A stretch of 35,003 nt of DNA, taken from NCBI RefSeq assembly GCF_009746585.1, contig NZ_WRPO01000033.1, forward strand, positions 1 through 35,003, in the 5' to 3' direction. Made by a program: the position numbers and the translations under genes. Each line of letters opens with the position of its first letter. Position 1 is the first letter of the stretch. This DNA comes from Novosphingobium aquimarinum (GTDB lineage: Bacteria; Pseudomonadota; Alphaproteobacteria; Sphingomonadales; Sphingomonadaceae). Below, in pieces: positions 22,500-31,320 of the stretch. The notes beneath the pieces were generated by a model. That model saw only the letters and a list, made by a program, of their open reading frames with translations. It had not been told where the DNA came from and did not search any database.

Positions 22500-25147
22500 C
22501 CCGAGAACCCTCTTCGGCTGCATCCGGCGATCGCGCGCAGGGTCGCCCCGGCTGCGTGCAGGTGCGCGGGGCACGCCAGAACAACCTCAAGAATGTCGAC
22601 GTTGACGTGCCGCGCGATGCTTTCGTGGTCTTCACCGGCATATCCGGCTCGGGTAAGTCGAGCCTCGCCTTCGGCACCCTCTACGCCGAGGCCCAGCGCC
22701 GCTATCTGGAATCGGTCGCGCCTTATGCCCGCCGACTGATCGACCAGGCCGGCGTGCCGGAGGTCGATGCGATCGATGGGCTGCCGCCAGCGGTCGCCCT
22801 GCAGCAGCAGCGCGGCTCGTCCAACGCGCGCTCCTCAGTCGGCAGCATCACCACGCTCTCCAGTCTGGTGCGGATGCTCTATTCGCGCGTAGGCGAATAT
22901 CCGCGCAACCAGCCGATGCTCTTCGCCGAGGATTTCTCGCCCAACACGGTCGCGGGGGCCTGCCCGACCTGCCACGGGATCGGCCGCGTCTATGACGCGA
23001 CCGAAGAGACGATGGTGCCCGACGACACGCTGACGATCCGGGATCGCGCGATCGCCGCCTGGCCGCCGGCGTGGCACGGGCAGAACCTGCGCGATATCCT
23101 CGTGTCGCTTGGGCTTGATGTCGACACCCCATGGCGCGATCTGCCGAAGAAGGATCGCGACTGGATCCTCTTCACCGACGAAACGCCATCGGTGCCGGTT
23201 TATGCCGGCCTGACACCCGAACAGACCCGCGTCGCCCTCAAGCGCCGCATGGAGCCGAGCTACCAGGGCACCTTCACCGGCGCCCGCCGCTACGTGCTGG
23301 AGACCTTCGCGAACACGAAGAGCGCGCTCATGAAGAAGCGCGTCTCGCAATATATCATCGGCCGCGCCTGTCCGACCTGTCACGGCAAGCGGCTGAAGCG
23401 CGAGGCGCTGTCCGTGAAATTCGCCGGGCTCGACATCGCCGCGTTCGGCGACCTGTCGCTGCTGAACCTGCGAGACCTGCTGACGCCAGTCGCGCAAGGC
23501 GAGTATGGCGATGCGACAGCCCCCGCCAAGGGTCATGTCCTCGGCAAGTCCGCCCGTGATGCGGCAGTCGAACGCCGGGTCGCGGCCGGCGGTTCGGCGC
23601 ACAAGAGCGCACCCGACGTGCGCCGGACACCCAATCTCTCCGACGAGAAGCGCCTCGCCGCGCAGCGCCTCGCCTCCGAATTGCTCGAACGGCTCGGCCC
23701 GCTGATCGATCTGGGGCTTGGCTATATCTCGCTGGATCGCAGCACGCCTACGCTCTCTTCGGGCGAGCTGCAGCGCCTGCGCCTCGCCACCCAATTATCG
23801 TCGCAGCTGTTCGGCGTGGTCTATGTGCTCGACGAGCCGTCGGCGGGGCTGCATCCGGCCGATGGCGAAGCCCTGCTCTCGATCCTCGAGCGCCTGAAGG
23901 CGGCGGGCAATTCGCTCTTCGTCGTCGAACATGACCTTGACGTGATCCGCCATGCCGAATGGCTGGTCGACGTGGGACCCGGCGCCGGCGAGAAAGGCGG
24001 CAAGGTCATCTACAGCGGCCCGATCGCGGGGCTCGCCGACGTCGAGGAATCGATCACGCGCCGCTATCTGTTCGCAGAACCGGCCGCCAATGACCGGACG
24101 CCGCGCGAGGCAAAGGGTTGGCTTCGCTTGGAAGGCGTGACCCGCAACAATCTACATGGTCTCGATGCCGAGTTCCCGATCGGCTGCTTCACTGCCGTCA
24201 CCGGCGTCTCGGGATCTGGCAAGTCCAGTCTGGTGAGCCAGGCGCTGCCGGAGCTTGTGACCGAACATCTCGGTGGCGCACCCGCGGTCGACGAGGATGA
24301 CGTCGATCCACTGCTGGACGTCGCGCAGGAGTTCACCCAGGGCCGTATCGCCGCAGGCATGGAGCATATCCGGCGGATCGTGCGGGTCGATCAGAAGCCG
24401 ATCGGCCGAACGCCGCGCTCGAACCTCGCCACCTATAGCGGCCTGTTCGATCATGTGCGCAAGATCTTCGCCGACACGCCGTTTGCCCGCCGCCGCCGCT
24501 ACAGCCCCGGCCGGTTCTCGTTCAACGTCGCAGAGGGGCGCTGCCCGGTTTGCGAGGGCGAGGGTTTCGTCATGGTGGAGCTGCTGTTCCTGCCCAGCGT
24601 CTACGCGCCTTGCTCGACCTGCCATGGCAGCCGCTACAACCCGCAGACGCTCGAGGTCGAATGGAGCGGCCGCACCATCGCCCAGGTGCTCGAACTGACG
24701 GTCGACGAGGCGTGCGACTTCTTCGCCAGCGAGGCGCCGGTCATGCGTTCGCTCGATGTGCTACGGGAGATCGGTCTTGGCTATCTCCGCCTTGGCCAAC
24801 CGGCGACGGAACTGTCCGGCGGCGAGGCCCAGCGCATCAAGCTCGCGACCGAGCTGCAACGCGCCCAGCGTGGCAACACCATCTACATCCTCGACGAACC
24901 GACCTCCGGGCTGCATCCGTCCGACGCGGATCGGTTGATGCGGCACCTGCAGGGTCTTGTCGATGTCGGCAATACGGTCGTGGTCGTCGAGCATGACATG
25001 CGCGCGATCGCTCAGGTGGACTGGGTCATCGACCTGGGGCCGGGAGCCGGAGAGGACGGCGGCCGGATCATCGCCAGCGGCGTTCCGCGTGATGTCGCCG
25101 AGGCACAGCACAGCCTGACGGCGCCCTATCTGAAGGCGGCGTTATAG
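22496..25147 (+). CDS. UvrA2-type excinuclease ATPase subunit
   Basis: 883 aa with two ABC ATPase modules. Walker A GSGKSSLAFG is at about 51-60 and a second GSGKSSL at about 570; there are ABC signatures LSSGELQRL and LSGGEAQRI, and Walker B/D-loop VLDEPSAGLHP and ILDEPTSGLHP. Zinc-binding CxxC pairs (CPTCHGIG, CPTCHGK, CPVCEGEGF, CSTCHGSR) are intact. The protein is shorter than housekeeping UvrA (about 940-970 aa) and fits class II UvrA, which lacks the UvrB-binding domain and has been linked to resistance to DNA-damaging agents. Coupled to DUF3422 and placed after the formaldehyde genes, it may deal with formaldehyde-type DNA adducts; that link is inference. Confidence 0.9.
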   Translation: MTREPSSAASGDRAQGRPGCVQVRGARQNNLKNVDVDVPRDAFVVFTGISGSGKSSLAFGTLYAEAQRRYLESVAPYARRLIDQAGVPEVDAIDGLPPAVALQQQRGSSNARSSVGSITTLSSLVRMLYSRVGEYPRNQPMLFAEDFSPNTVAGACPTCHGIGRVYDATEETMVPDDTLTIRDRAIAAWPPAWHGQNLRDILVSLGLDVDTPWRDLPKKDRDWILFTDETPSVPVYAGLTPEQTRVALKRRMEPSYQGTFTGARRYVLETFANTKSALMKKRVSQYIIGRACPTCHGKRLKREALSVKFAGLDIAAFGDLSLLNLRDLLTPVAQGEYGDATAPAKGHVLGKSARDAAVERRVAAGGSAHKSAPDVRRTPNLSDEKRLAAQRLASELLERLGPLIDLGLGYISLDRSTPTLSSGELQRLRLATQLSSQLFGVVYVLDEPSAGLHPADGEALLSILERLKAAGNSLFVVEHDLDVIRHAEWLVDVGPGAGEKGGKVIYSGPIAGLADVEESITRRYLFAEPAANDRTPREAKGWLRLEGVTRNNLHGLDAEFPIGCFTAVTGVSGSGKSSLVSQALPELVTEHLGGAPAVDEDDVDPLLDVAQEFTQGRIAAGMEHIRRIVRVDQKPIGRTPRSNLATYSGLFDHVRKIFADTPFARRRRYSPGRFSFNVAEGRCPVCEGEGFVMVELLFLPSVYAPCSTCHGSRYNPQTLEVEWSGRTIAQVLELTVDEACDFFASEAPVMRSLDVLREIGLGYLRLGQPATELSGGEAQRIKLATELQRAQRGNTIYILDEPTSGLHPSDADRLMRHLQGLVDVGNTVVVVEHDMRAIAQVDWVIDLGPGAGEDGGRIIASGVPRDVAEAQHSLTAPYLKAAL

Positions 25148-25207
25148 GACCGCGCACATCGTTCGAAAGGTCGGGCGAATAAATGAACCTGAGAGGAGCC
25201 GAGCGCA

Positions 25208-25783
25208 ATGAGCCTTGTCGGTTGGATCGCGACGATCGCCACTATGATAGCCGCGATGATGACGGCCTCGAACCTGGGTGCAAGGGTCACCGGCTGGGGC
25301 TTCGTGGTCTTCAGCCTCAGCTCGGTCTGTTGGACGATACTGGGCTATACGACGGGCCAGGTCGCGCTGGTCGCGACGAACGGCTTCCTGATGATCACCA
25401 ATATCGTCGGGATATGGCGCTGGCTCGGTCAGCAGACGAAATATCAGGATGGAGGAAAATCGGCGGAACTCGCAAGCGAGCGGCCGAACACGCCCAACCT
25501 CTTCACCGCGACAAGCCTGATCGGCATGGTCGTCGATGATAGATCCGGTTCGAAACTCGGCCGGGTCGTGGAGGCGCTCCTCGAGTGCGCGACAGGCAGG
25601 ATCAACTATATCGTCGTGTCGGACGAAAGATATGGCGGCCTGGAGGAGACCTTGCGCGCGGTCCCGTTGCAGAGCGTGCAGATCTGCAATGCGCGCCTAG
25701 CCCTGGAGATCGATGACCAAGTCTTCAGGTCGCTTCCTGCATTGAAGAACCGCGAATGGCCCGCGCACGCGGCGATCGCATAG
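25208..25783 (+). CDS. Three-helix membrane domain fused to a PRC-barrel domain
   Basis: 191 aa from the ATG at 25208. Residues 1-80 hold three hydrophobic helices (VGWIATIATMIAAMMTASNL, VVFSLSSVCWTILGY, TNGFLMITNIVGIWRWL), with a spacing reminiscent of half-transporters of the SemiSWEET/PnuC kind. Residues about 100-175 form a PRC-barrel-like fold (SLIGMVVDDRSGSKLGRVVE, INYIVVSDERYGGLEETLRA). PRC barrels often bind partner proteins or RNA. It follows the uvrA2-like gene by 60 bp in the same direction and may share its transcript. Function unknown. Confidence 0.75.
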   Translation: MSLVGWIATIATMIAAMMTASNLGARVTGWGFVVFSLSSVCWTILGYTTGQVALVATNGFLMITNIVGIWRWLGQQTKYQDGGKSAELASERPNTPNLFTATSLIGMVVDDRSGSKLGRVVEALLECATGRINYIVVSDERYGGLEETLRAVPLQSVQICNARLALEIDDQVFRSLPALKNREWPAHAAIA

Positions 25784-25930
25784 GGTAGAGGAATTGGCGC
25801 GGTCTCGCCGGCATGAAGGGCGGTCCGGCTCGGCAGGCGATTGATCCGCCGATGCTTTGATGAGTGCGTTTTTAACTGTCGTTGAACTCTCTCTCGACTA
25901 GGCTTGCCCGGCTTGGGGGGAAGCCAGTCC

Positions 25931-28282
25931 GTGAATCCGCTTGAACTCATTTCGGCTGCGCCGTGGAAGCGCGTTGCGTTCACAACCTATGCTTTGTCCC
26001 TTTCCTTCTTCGAGGCCGTGCTGCTCGACGCGCTTTTGCGGGGCGGTGGCCGCAATGCCCTGATCCTGTCGGATCCCGAGGGCGTGCGGGCAGGCCTCAG
26101 TGAGGAAGGGGCGCGCCGTGTAGGTCGGGACTATGAGATCGAGCCGGTGGCCTGCTCGAACCACGGCGTCTTCCATCCGAAGATTGCGGCACTGTTCACC
26201 GACGATGACGCGCACCTGCTGATAGGGTCGGGCAATCTCACCTTCGCCGGATGGGGTGGCAATCTCGAGCTCGCAGAGCACCTCCATCCCTCGTTCGCAG
26301 CAGATGCCTTTGATGATGTGGCGGGGTTCTTCGAGCAGCTCGCAGGATCGGATCAGGTCATGACCTCCGCCGGCTCGGCCTGTGAAGCGCTTGCGGCCAT
26401 GCTGCGGCGATCGGCGCAAGGGCATGCTCGCGCCGGGAATATCCACGTGCTGCATAGCCTCGAGGGTTCAATCGCCGAGCAGCTTGCTCTCTACACGGAG
26501 GAGATGGGCGGCGTCACGCGGGTCACTGCAGTCTCACCCTATTACGATCTGCGGGGCGAAGGGCTCGGAGCCCTGGCCGCATTGCTGGAATGCGAGCGGA
26601 TCGACCTCCATGCCCATCCATCGGGCACTGTTCGCGGCCAGGGTTCGAATGCCTGGCCTTTCGAGGGTGGGAGGAGATGGAGCGCCATCAACGTCTCGGA
26701 AGCGTTCGGCAGTGACGATCGCCCCCTGCACGCAAAATCGATCGAACTGGTCTGTCGCAAGGGCCGGCTTTTGCTGAGCGGCAGCGCCAATGTCACGCAT
26801 GCCGGCCTGTTTGGACGAAATATCGAAGCTGGCGTGCTGCGCATCCAGCCAGATGCCAAATCCTACTGGGTGACGAAGAAGGCAACGGCCCCGACCCGTT
26901 CTTCGGGGGACGATCTCGACGACGATGAGGGCGCAAGCGCGGCGGTCGGCATCCTGAGTGCTTGCCTGGAGGGAGAGACCATTCGCGGGCGCATCCTCGT
27001 ACCGCGCGTGTCCGGCGCTGTTCGTGTCGATCTGCGAACGCCGCGCTCCACAAGGGATCTCGGGACCGTGCAGATCTCCGCCGACGGCGCGTTCATGCTT
27101 GTGGCCCCTGGCATCGAGATTGAGAGCTGGGAGAATGGCCGCCTGATTTTGGGACTTGAGCGTAATGGCAGGCGCTGGGAGGGCTTCGTCTCGATCGCGG
27201 CGGCGCTTGAGCTCATCAGGCGGACGGGTTCGATCGCCCCGCGGCTGATGGCCATGCTTGCGGGCACCGAGACGCCAGCCGACGTCGCCGCGATCCTGGC
27301 GTGGTTCCGCGAAGATCCGAGCAGGATGCCGGCCGCGCTTGCGGCCGGTGGCGCCGGATCAGGGGATCGTCCGAAGGCTCTGGAAGCAATGGTGACGCTC
27401 GCCGACCTGAAGGCCGCCGGTGTCGCCGCCAGCACGAACGGCGGTGCCGGGCCCGGCGAGCCCTCGTCGGTCTGGAAGCACGCCATGGCGCTCATTCGGG
27501 CCGCGTTCACCCAGTCGCGGGGTCCCTGGGGCGGCGGCGGCGAAACCGATGACGACGATGATGAGGATGAAAAGGATCGCGAGAAGCGCGCGCGGTCCGA
27601 GGAACTGGCCAATTATCGGTCGCTTCAGATCTTCGACGAACTCCTTGGTGCGATGCTCGGCGCTCAGGCCAGTGGGCAGAGCGCCCTCACCGCGTTGTCG
27701 CTGTCGCACTTTCTGGCCGATCGGATCCGACCCGCTCCCGGAAAGGTTCAGCTCTGGCTCGACAAGATCCTGCCGCACATCGTCGATCTCGATGGACCGG
27801 AAGCCGATATCGCCATTGCCCCGGTCCTGCTCCAGCACGCCGCAGACCGGCGCGGTGACAACGCGATCCGGGCGCGTCGGTATTTCGTGCGCCGCGGCAT
27901 CGACCCTTCGGGCCTGACGGTTTCAACAGAGGCGATCCCTGCCTTTGTCGATCTGCTGGGTCCGGATTTGGACCTTGATGCGTTTCTTTCCGAGGTCTCG
28001 GCCGCGCGCACGATGGGCGAGCAGATCGACGCCTATCTTTCTGCCGCGCAAGGACGCGGCGCAGCGGTCGGCTTCGACACGCTACGGCAATCTGCGTTCT
28101 GGCCAAACCTGGAACAGGCGCTTGGAAATGCCACGAGCTTCGCCAAGCTGATCCTGCTCGAGCGGTTCCAGTCGGCTTGCCCGCGTTGTCACATGCGATT
28201 GCCGACTGCGGCTGCGGAAGATTTGCGTCAGAGAGGTCTCGCCAGCTGCTGCGGGCGCACCATTTTGAACCGGGACTGCTGA
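25931..28282 (+). CDS. Double-HxK phospholipase-D-family protein, putative nuclease
   Basis: 783 aa from a GTG at 25931 (GGGGGGAAG upstream). Two PLD half-sites are visible: His82-x-Lys84 with GSGN (99-102), and His267-x-Lys269 with GSAN (284-287). This is the arrangement of PLD-type nucleases that act through a phosphohistidine intermediate. The long remainder is unassigned, contains an acidic run (about 540-550; DDDDDEDEKD) and ends in a Cys-rich tail (CPRC at 750-753, CC at 773-774, Cys783) that may bind zinc. No helicase motifs are seen. It is followed 2 bp later by the partner gene, so the pair is an operon. PLD enzymes occur in several anti-phage systems; a defence role here is inference. 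Confidence 0.8.
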   Translation: MNPLELISAAPWKRVAFTTYALSLSFFEAVLLDALLRGGGRNALILSDPEGVRAGLSEEGARRVGRDYEIEPVACSNHGVFHPKIAALFTDDDAHLLIGSGNLTFAGWGGNLELAEHLHPSFAADAFDDVAGFFEQLAGSDQVMTSAGSACEALAAMLRRSAQGHARAGNIHVLHSLEGSIAEQLALYTEEMGGVTRVTAVSPYYDLRGEGLGALAALLECERIDLHAHPSGTVRGQGSNAWPFEGGRRWSAINVSEAFGSDDRPLHAKSIELVCRKGRLLLSGSANVTHAGLFGRNIEAGVLRIQPDAKSYWVTKKATAPTRSSGDDLDDDEGASAAVGILSACLEGETIRGRILVPRVSGAVRVDLRTPRSTRDLGTVQISADGAFMLVAPGIEIESWENGRLILGLERNGRRWEGFVSIAAALELIRRTGSIAPRLMAMLAGTETPADVAAILAWFREDPSRMPAALAAGGAGSGDRPKALEAMVTLADLKAAGVAASTNGGAGPGEPSSVWKHAMALIRAAFTQSRGPWGGGGETDDDDDEDEKDREKRARSEELANYRSLQIFDELLGAMLGAQASGQSALTALSLSHFLADRIRPAPGKVQLWLDKILPHIVDLDGPEADIAIAPVLLQHAADRRGDNAIRARRYFVRRGIDPSGLTVSTEAIPAFVDLLGPDLDLDAFLSEVSAARTMGEQIDAYLSAAQGRGAAVGFDTLRQSAFWPNLEQALGNATSFAKLILLERFQSACPRCHMRLPTAAAEDLRQRGLASCCGRTILNRDC

Positions 28283-28284
28283 CG

Positions 28285-29781
28285 ATGACGGACCTGAGCG
28301 AGCTCCTTGAAACCGCGCGCCTGGCCGCCGATCCGCGGGCGATTGACCGTCGGCGCGTCGATTTCGGCGGCGTCGATCCGCTGGGCCTTCGACAGATCAA
28401 TTTCGGATTGATGGATCGCGTTCTCCCTGATCTCAACAACGTGGCCAGCCACATCCGTCCCTATACCCTCATGGCATGGGCCTGGCGGCGCGTTCGATAT
28501 GTGGTCGAGAACAGCAAGCGGAACGCTGCGGCGCCCGAGGATATGCGGGACTTTGTCGATCGGATCGAGGCGATCTTCGCCTGGTCTCAATTCCTGGTCG
28601 AACCGCGCGCTGATATTCCCGGCGCGCAGGCGATGCGTTCGATGCTGGAAGCCAGCAAATATCGTTTCGGCGGAGACGAGTGGGAAGCTCGGCGCAATAT
28701 GCGCAGGTACTCGACGGGCCTCATCTCTCCGCTGAACTACGGCCCCAGTCTGCGCACGATGGGGTGGCTCGTGCCGGTCGAGGGAGCGACAGGCATATTT
28801 CAGGCAGACCCATCGCTGGATCCTGTGCTCGACGCTTTCGAAAAGCGCTTCGAGGATGAACTTGGCCACGAAGCCTTCAACCGGTTCGGCGCGGTGACGG
28901 TGAAGCGGTCGGATGCGGAGCGCTGGGGCAAGCTGTGGGCGCTCGAGAAGCCGAGAGCCGCCGAACGCAAAAGCATGTTTGTACGGCTCGGGGGCGCGCG
29001 AGCGGCCACAGCACGGCAAAAGGGGATCGCGCTTATTCAGGCGGCCTTCGCCGATCTTGCGGATGATGAAGCCTCCTATGAAGATATTCGTCTTCGGATG
29101 GCCGACCGAGCGGAGGAATGGGGGGAGCCGGGAGATCGCCCGCCCGCGGCCGATGAATGGCGGGCAGTGCAGATCCGCCAGCTGTTCCGGCTTGCGCTGG
29201 AGGGTCTGTTCTTCTGGACGATCGGCGCCCTGCTTCCCGGCCCGCTCACGACCGCGCAATTGGTACGGACGTTTCTAGATAGTCTGAAGGAGGAAGCTTT
29301 GCCGGACACGGCGGGCGCCTGGATACTGGCGTCGGATGACAGGAAGAACCCGATCGAGCATCTTCGCTCGCTGCAGGCGGCGTTGAGGGACCAGGCGAAG
29401 CTCCCGTCTGCCATCGTGACGGCGCTCGCGCTCGCGCTGCGCGAGGCACCTGATCAATGCCACAGCTTCGAGAATCCCGATCGTTTGCCGCTGAGCCGTG
29501 CGAAGAGGGAAGCCACGTCTTGGAGCAATCTTTCCCCCGCCACCTTCATGGCCCGCCTGTTCGAGATCTGGATCATGGCTCAGCATGCCTATTGGTCCGT
29601 CGGCCGCGGTCTCGCGGACGCGCGCAGTCGCGGCAAGACGATCCTGCGCTTGCGCATCGTGATGGATGAAGGCGGATGGACCCTGACGCCGGGCACCACC
29701 AGGCAGGGAAACCCTCCCGAGCCCACACCCGATCGGCTCGACACCGCGATCAGCTTGCTGGTCGAGTGCGATCAACTCTGA
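28285..29781 (+). CDS. Unknown partner protein of the PLD-family protein
   Basis: 498 aa from the ATG at 28285, two bases after the PLD stop. No catalytic motif is recognised. The N-terminal segment (about 28-70; VDPLGLRQINFGLMDRVLPD, then HIRPYTLMAWAWRRVRY) resembles the opening of DUF6361-type proteins, which also occur beside PLD-containing genes; this is recollection of a pattern, not a search result. The rest is helical with a Trp-rich C-terminal region (TFMARLFEIWIMAQHAYW). The two-base spacing and shared direction mark it as an obligate partner candidate, perhaps a sensor or DNA-recognition subunit. A CATGGG...CCCATG hairpin follows the stop (29786-29812). Confidence 0.75.
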   Translation: MTDLSELLETARLAADPRAIDRRRVDFGGVDPLGLRQINFGLMDRVLPDLNNVASHIRPYTLMAWAWRRVRYVVENSKRNAAAPEDMRDFVDRIEAIFAWSQFLVEPRADIPGAQAMRSMLEASKYRFGGDEWEARRNMRRYSTGLISPLNYGPSLRTMGWLVPVEGATGIFQADPSLDPVLDAFEKRFEDELGHEAFNRFGAVTVKRSDAERWGKLWALEKPRAAERKSMFVRLGGARAATARQKGIALIQAAFADLADDEASYEDIRLRMADRAEEWGEPGDRPPAADEWRAVQIRQLFRLALEGLFFWTIGALLPGPLTTAQLVRTFLDSLKEEALPDTAGAWILASDDRKNPIEHLRSLQAALRDQAKLPSAIVTALALALREAPDQCHSFENPDRLPLSRAKREATSWSNLSPATFMARLFEIWIMAQHAYWSVGRGLADARSRGKTILRLRIVMDEGGWTLTPGTTRQGNPPEPTPDRLDTAISLLVECDQL

Positions 29782-30152
29782 ACGACATGGGACGAGCCGG
29801 TGCCGCCCCATGACTGCAGAGTTGCCCAGCCTCGCAGGAGGGAGTAGATTCCAGTAACTTCCCGCTTTCAGGGTCCGAAGACCGCCAAAGGGGTCAGAGA
29901 GGTTGTAGGAACAAAGCCACCTGAAACGCGATCCCCGCTCAAAGAGTGAGCAACTCGATTGCCGCGTGTCTTCGGATCATGTCGGTGCGTGCCCGGTGAT
30001 CGACCTGGCGATCGTGTCGCTGACAAGACCGTTAAATTGGCAGACGGAGCCCGTATCTAACCAGAATACATGGTCAACTTGAGCGCGCTGAGCAGCCTAG
30101 GCGGCCGGCTACGGACTCGATGCCAGACAGGTCATTGAGGGGACTTGGACAA
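29782..30152. other. Intergenic region without a recognised gene
   Basis: 371 bp between the PLD/partner operon and the response regulator. It starts with a short hairpin (CATGGG 29786-29791, CCCATG 29807-29812) that may end the operon. No convincing ORF, tRNA or promoter with clear -35/-10 spacing was found. No EcfG-type GGAAC-N16/17-GTT promoter was seen, despite the nearby signalling genes. Confidence 0.5.
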
Positions 30153-30722
30153 GTGCTGGAACAGGATCTTAAACGAGCGAGCATCTTGGTCGTCGAGGAT
30201 GAGACCTTGGTGCGCATGACGACGGCTGAGATCCTGCTCGACGCCGGTTTCAGGGTGCTCGAAGCGTGCAGCGCGTTGGAAGCGGTGACCGCTCTCGAAG
30301 GACGCGACGATATCGCGGCCATCTTCAGTGACATCGAAATGCCTCCCGGCATGGACGGCATTGCGCTTGCGGGCCTGGTTCGAGCGCGATGGCCGGAAGT
30401 CGGAGTGGTGCTGACGTCTGGCCGTGTGGCGCCGGACGGCGCGGACGTGCCGTTTCTGGCAAAGCCCTATCGCGCGGCCGAGCTGGTTGCCCAGATTGCC
30501 GCGGTGGTCAAACCGGAGGCCGGCCCGCTCACGGATGACGAGATTCTCGATGCTTGGCACGAGGCGGAAGCGGCATTGACCGGTGCTTCGGAGGCGGACA
30601 AGTCCGAAGCGGCGCATCGCGTGATGCTTGCCGAGCAAAGCGCCATTGAGCGCTTTGGTCTTGGTCGGCATGTGGCCGCCTATGATGCCCGCTACCCGGA
30701 AGATCCCGAACAGGAAGGGTAA
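30153..30722 (+). CDS. Single-domain response regulator
   Basis: 189 aa from a GTG at 30153 (GAGGGG about 10 nt upstream); an in-frame ATG at 30120 lacks a ribosome site. The receiver domain (about 9-120) has the acidic pair in VVEDETL, phospho-acceptor Asp60 in FSDIEMP, the TSG switch (88-90) and Lys104 in LAKPY. The remaining 70 residues are helical and contain no DNA-binding domain (EAEAALTGASEADKSEAAHR). Such receivers are common phosphate relays in alphaproteobacteria. The histidine kinase about 0.6 kb downstream on the other strand is a plausible but unproven partner. Confidence 0.85.
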   Translation: MLEQDLKRASILVVEDETLVRMTTAEILLDAGFRVLEACSALEAVTALEGRDDIAAIFSDIEMPPGMDGIALAGLVRARWPEVGVVLTSGRVAPDGADVPFLAKPYRAAELVAQIAAVVKPEAGPLTDDEILDAWHEAEAALTGASEADKSEAAHRVMLAEQSAIERFGLGRHVAAYDARYPEDPEQEG

Positions 30723-30789
30723 GCACGAGTCGTTCGGTCAAGAGCCCCGAAATGGAAGGGGTCAGGGACGCTGCGCGAACGGCCGTCGC

Positions 30790-31182
30790 CTAATTGGGCG
30801 CGGTCTTGCCTGATGCTTCGAGATCGTCCCTGATCCTGCGCAAATCCTGTTCGATGAGCTGCAAGACCGGCGTCAGTTCGCCTTCAACGGTGTGCCCCTC
30901 CAGGGCTTCGCGGACCAACTGCAGCTTCACGATAACCGCGTCAAGATTGGGAGCGGGAAGCGACTGAAGCGTATCTACCGCTTCGGTATAGGGCCCGCCA
31001 ACGCCCTCGGAGCCCAGCTCCCACTCCGCAAGGAAGGCGCGCTCCTGCTCGATATCATCCGGAAGTATATCGCGCGTTGGATAAGGGTTGCGAGATTTCC
31101 ATTCCAGCCAGGCGGCGCGCGCTTGCCGGAAGCGGGCGATCGCCGCCAGCCAGGTGGTAATGATCGTATCCGACACGGACAT
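30790..31182 (-). CDS. Hypothetical helical protein
   Basis: 130 aa, ATG at 31182. The N-terminal half is Trp- and Arg-rich (TTWLAAIARFRQARAAWLEW), the C-terminal half strongly helical (TPVLQLIEQDLRRIRDDLEA), and there is no membrane segment or cysteine. No family is recognised. It is convergent with the response regulator and lies downstream of the histidine kinase in the same direction, separated by 138 bp. Confidence 0.6.
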   Translation of the reverse strand: MSVSDTIITTWLAAIARFRQARAAWLEWKSRNPYPTRDILPDDIEQERAFLAEWELGSEGVGGPYTEAVDTLQSLPAPNLDAVIVKLQLVREALEGHTVEGELTPVLQLIEQDLRRIRDDLEASGKTAPN

Positions 31183-31320
31183 AACAATCGCTCTCTGCCG
31201 CGGCCCACCTGTGGCCGGACCGCATGTCGTGGCTCCTCTCGCTAAGCGGCGACCGGCTGCACTGGCGCACGGCCGCGCGTGGCGCAGGATTTCCCGTCGA
31301 ACGCGTTCGCCCGGCCGAGC

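Noticed and set aside
28228..29259. Minus-strand frame of about 340 codons
   Set aside because: Antisense to the PLD partner gene, which is coupled to the gene before it and has more natural composition.
25931..29781. Known DISARM or Dpd system
   Set aside because: Neither helicases nor methyltransferase (DISARM) nor the Dpd helicase/ParB-like set are adjacent; only the PLD fold is shared.
30746..30762. CCCC-N9-GGGG hairpin between convergent genes as a terminator
   Set aside because: Four-bp stem without a T tract; could easily be chance in high-G+C DNA.
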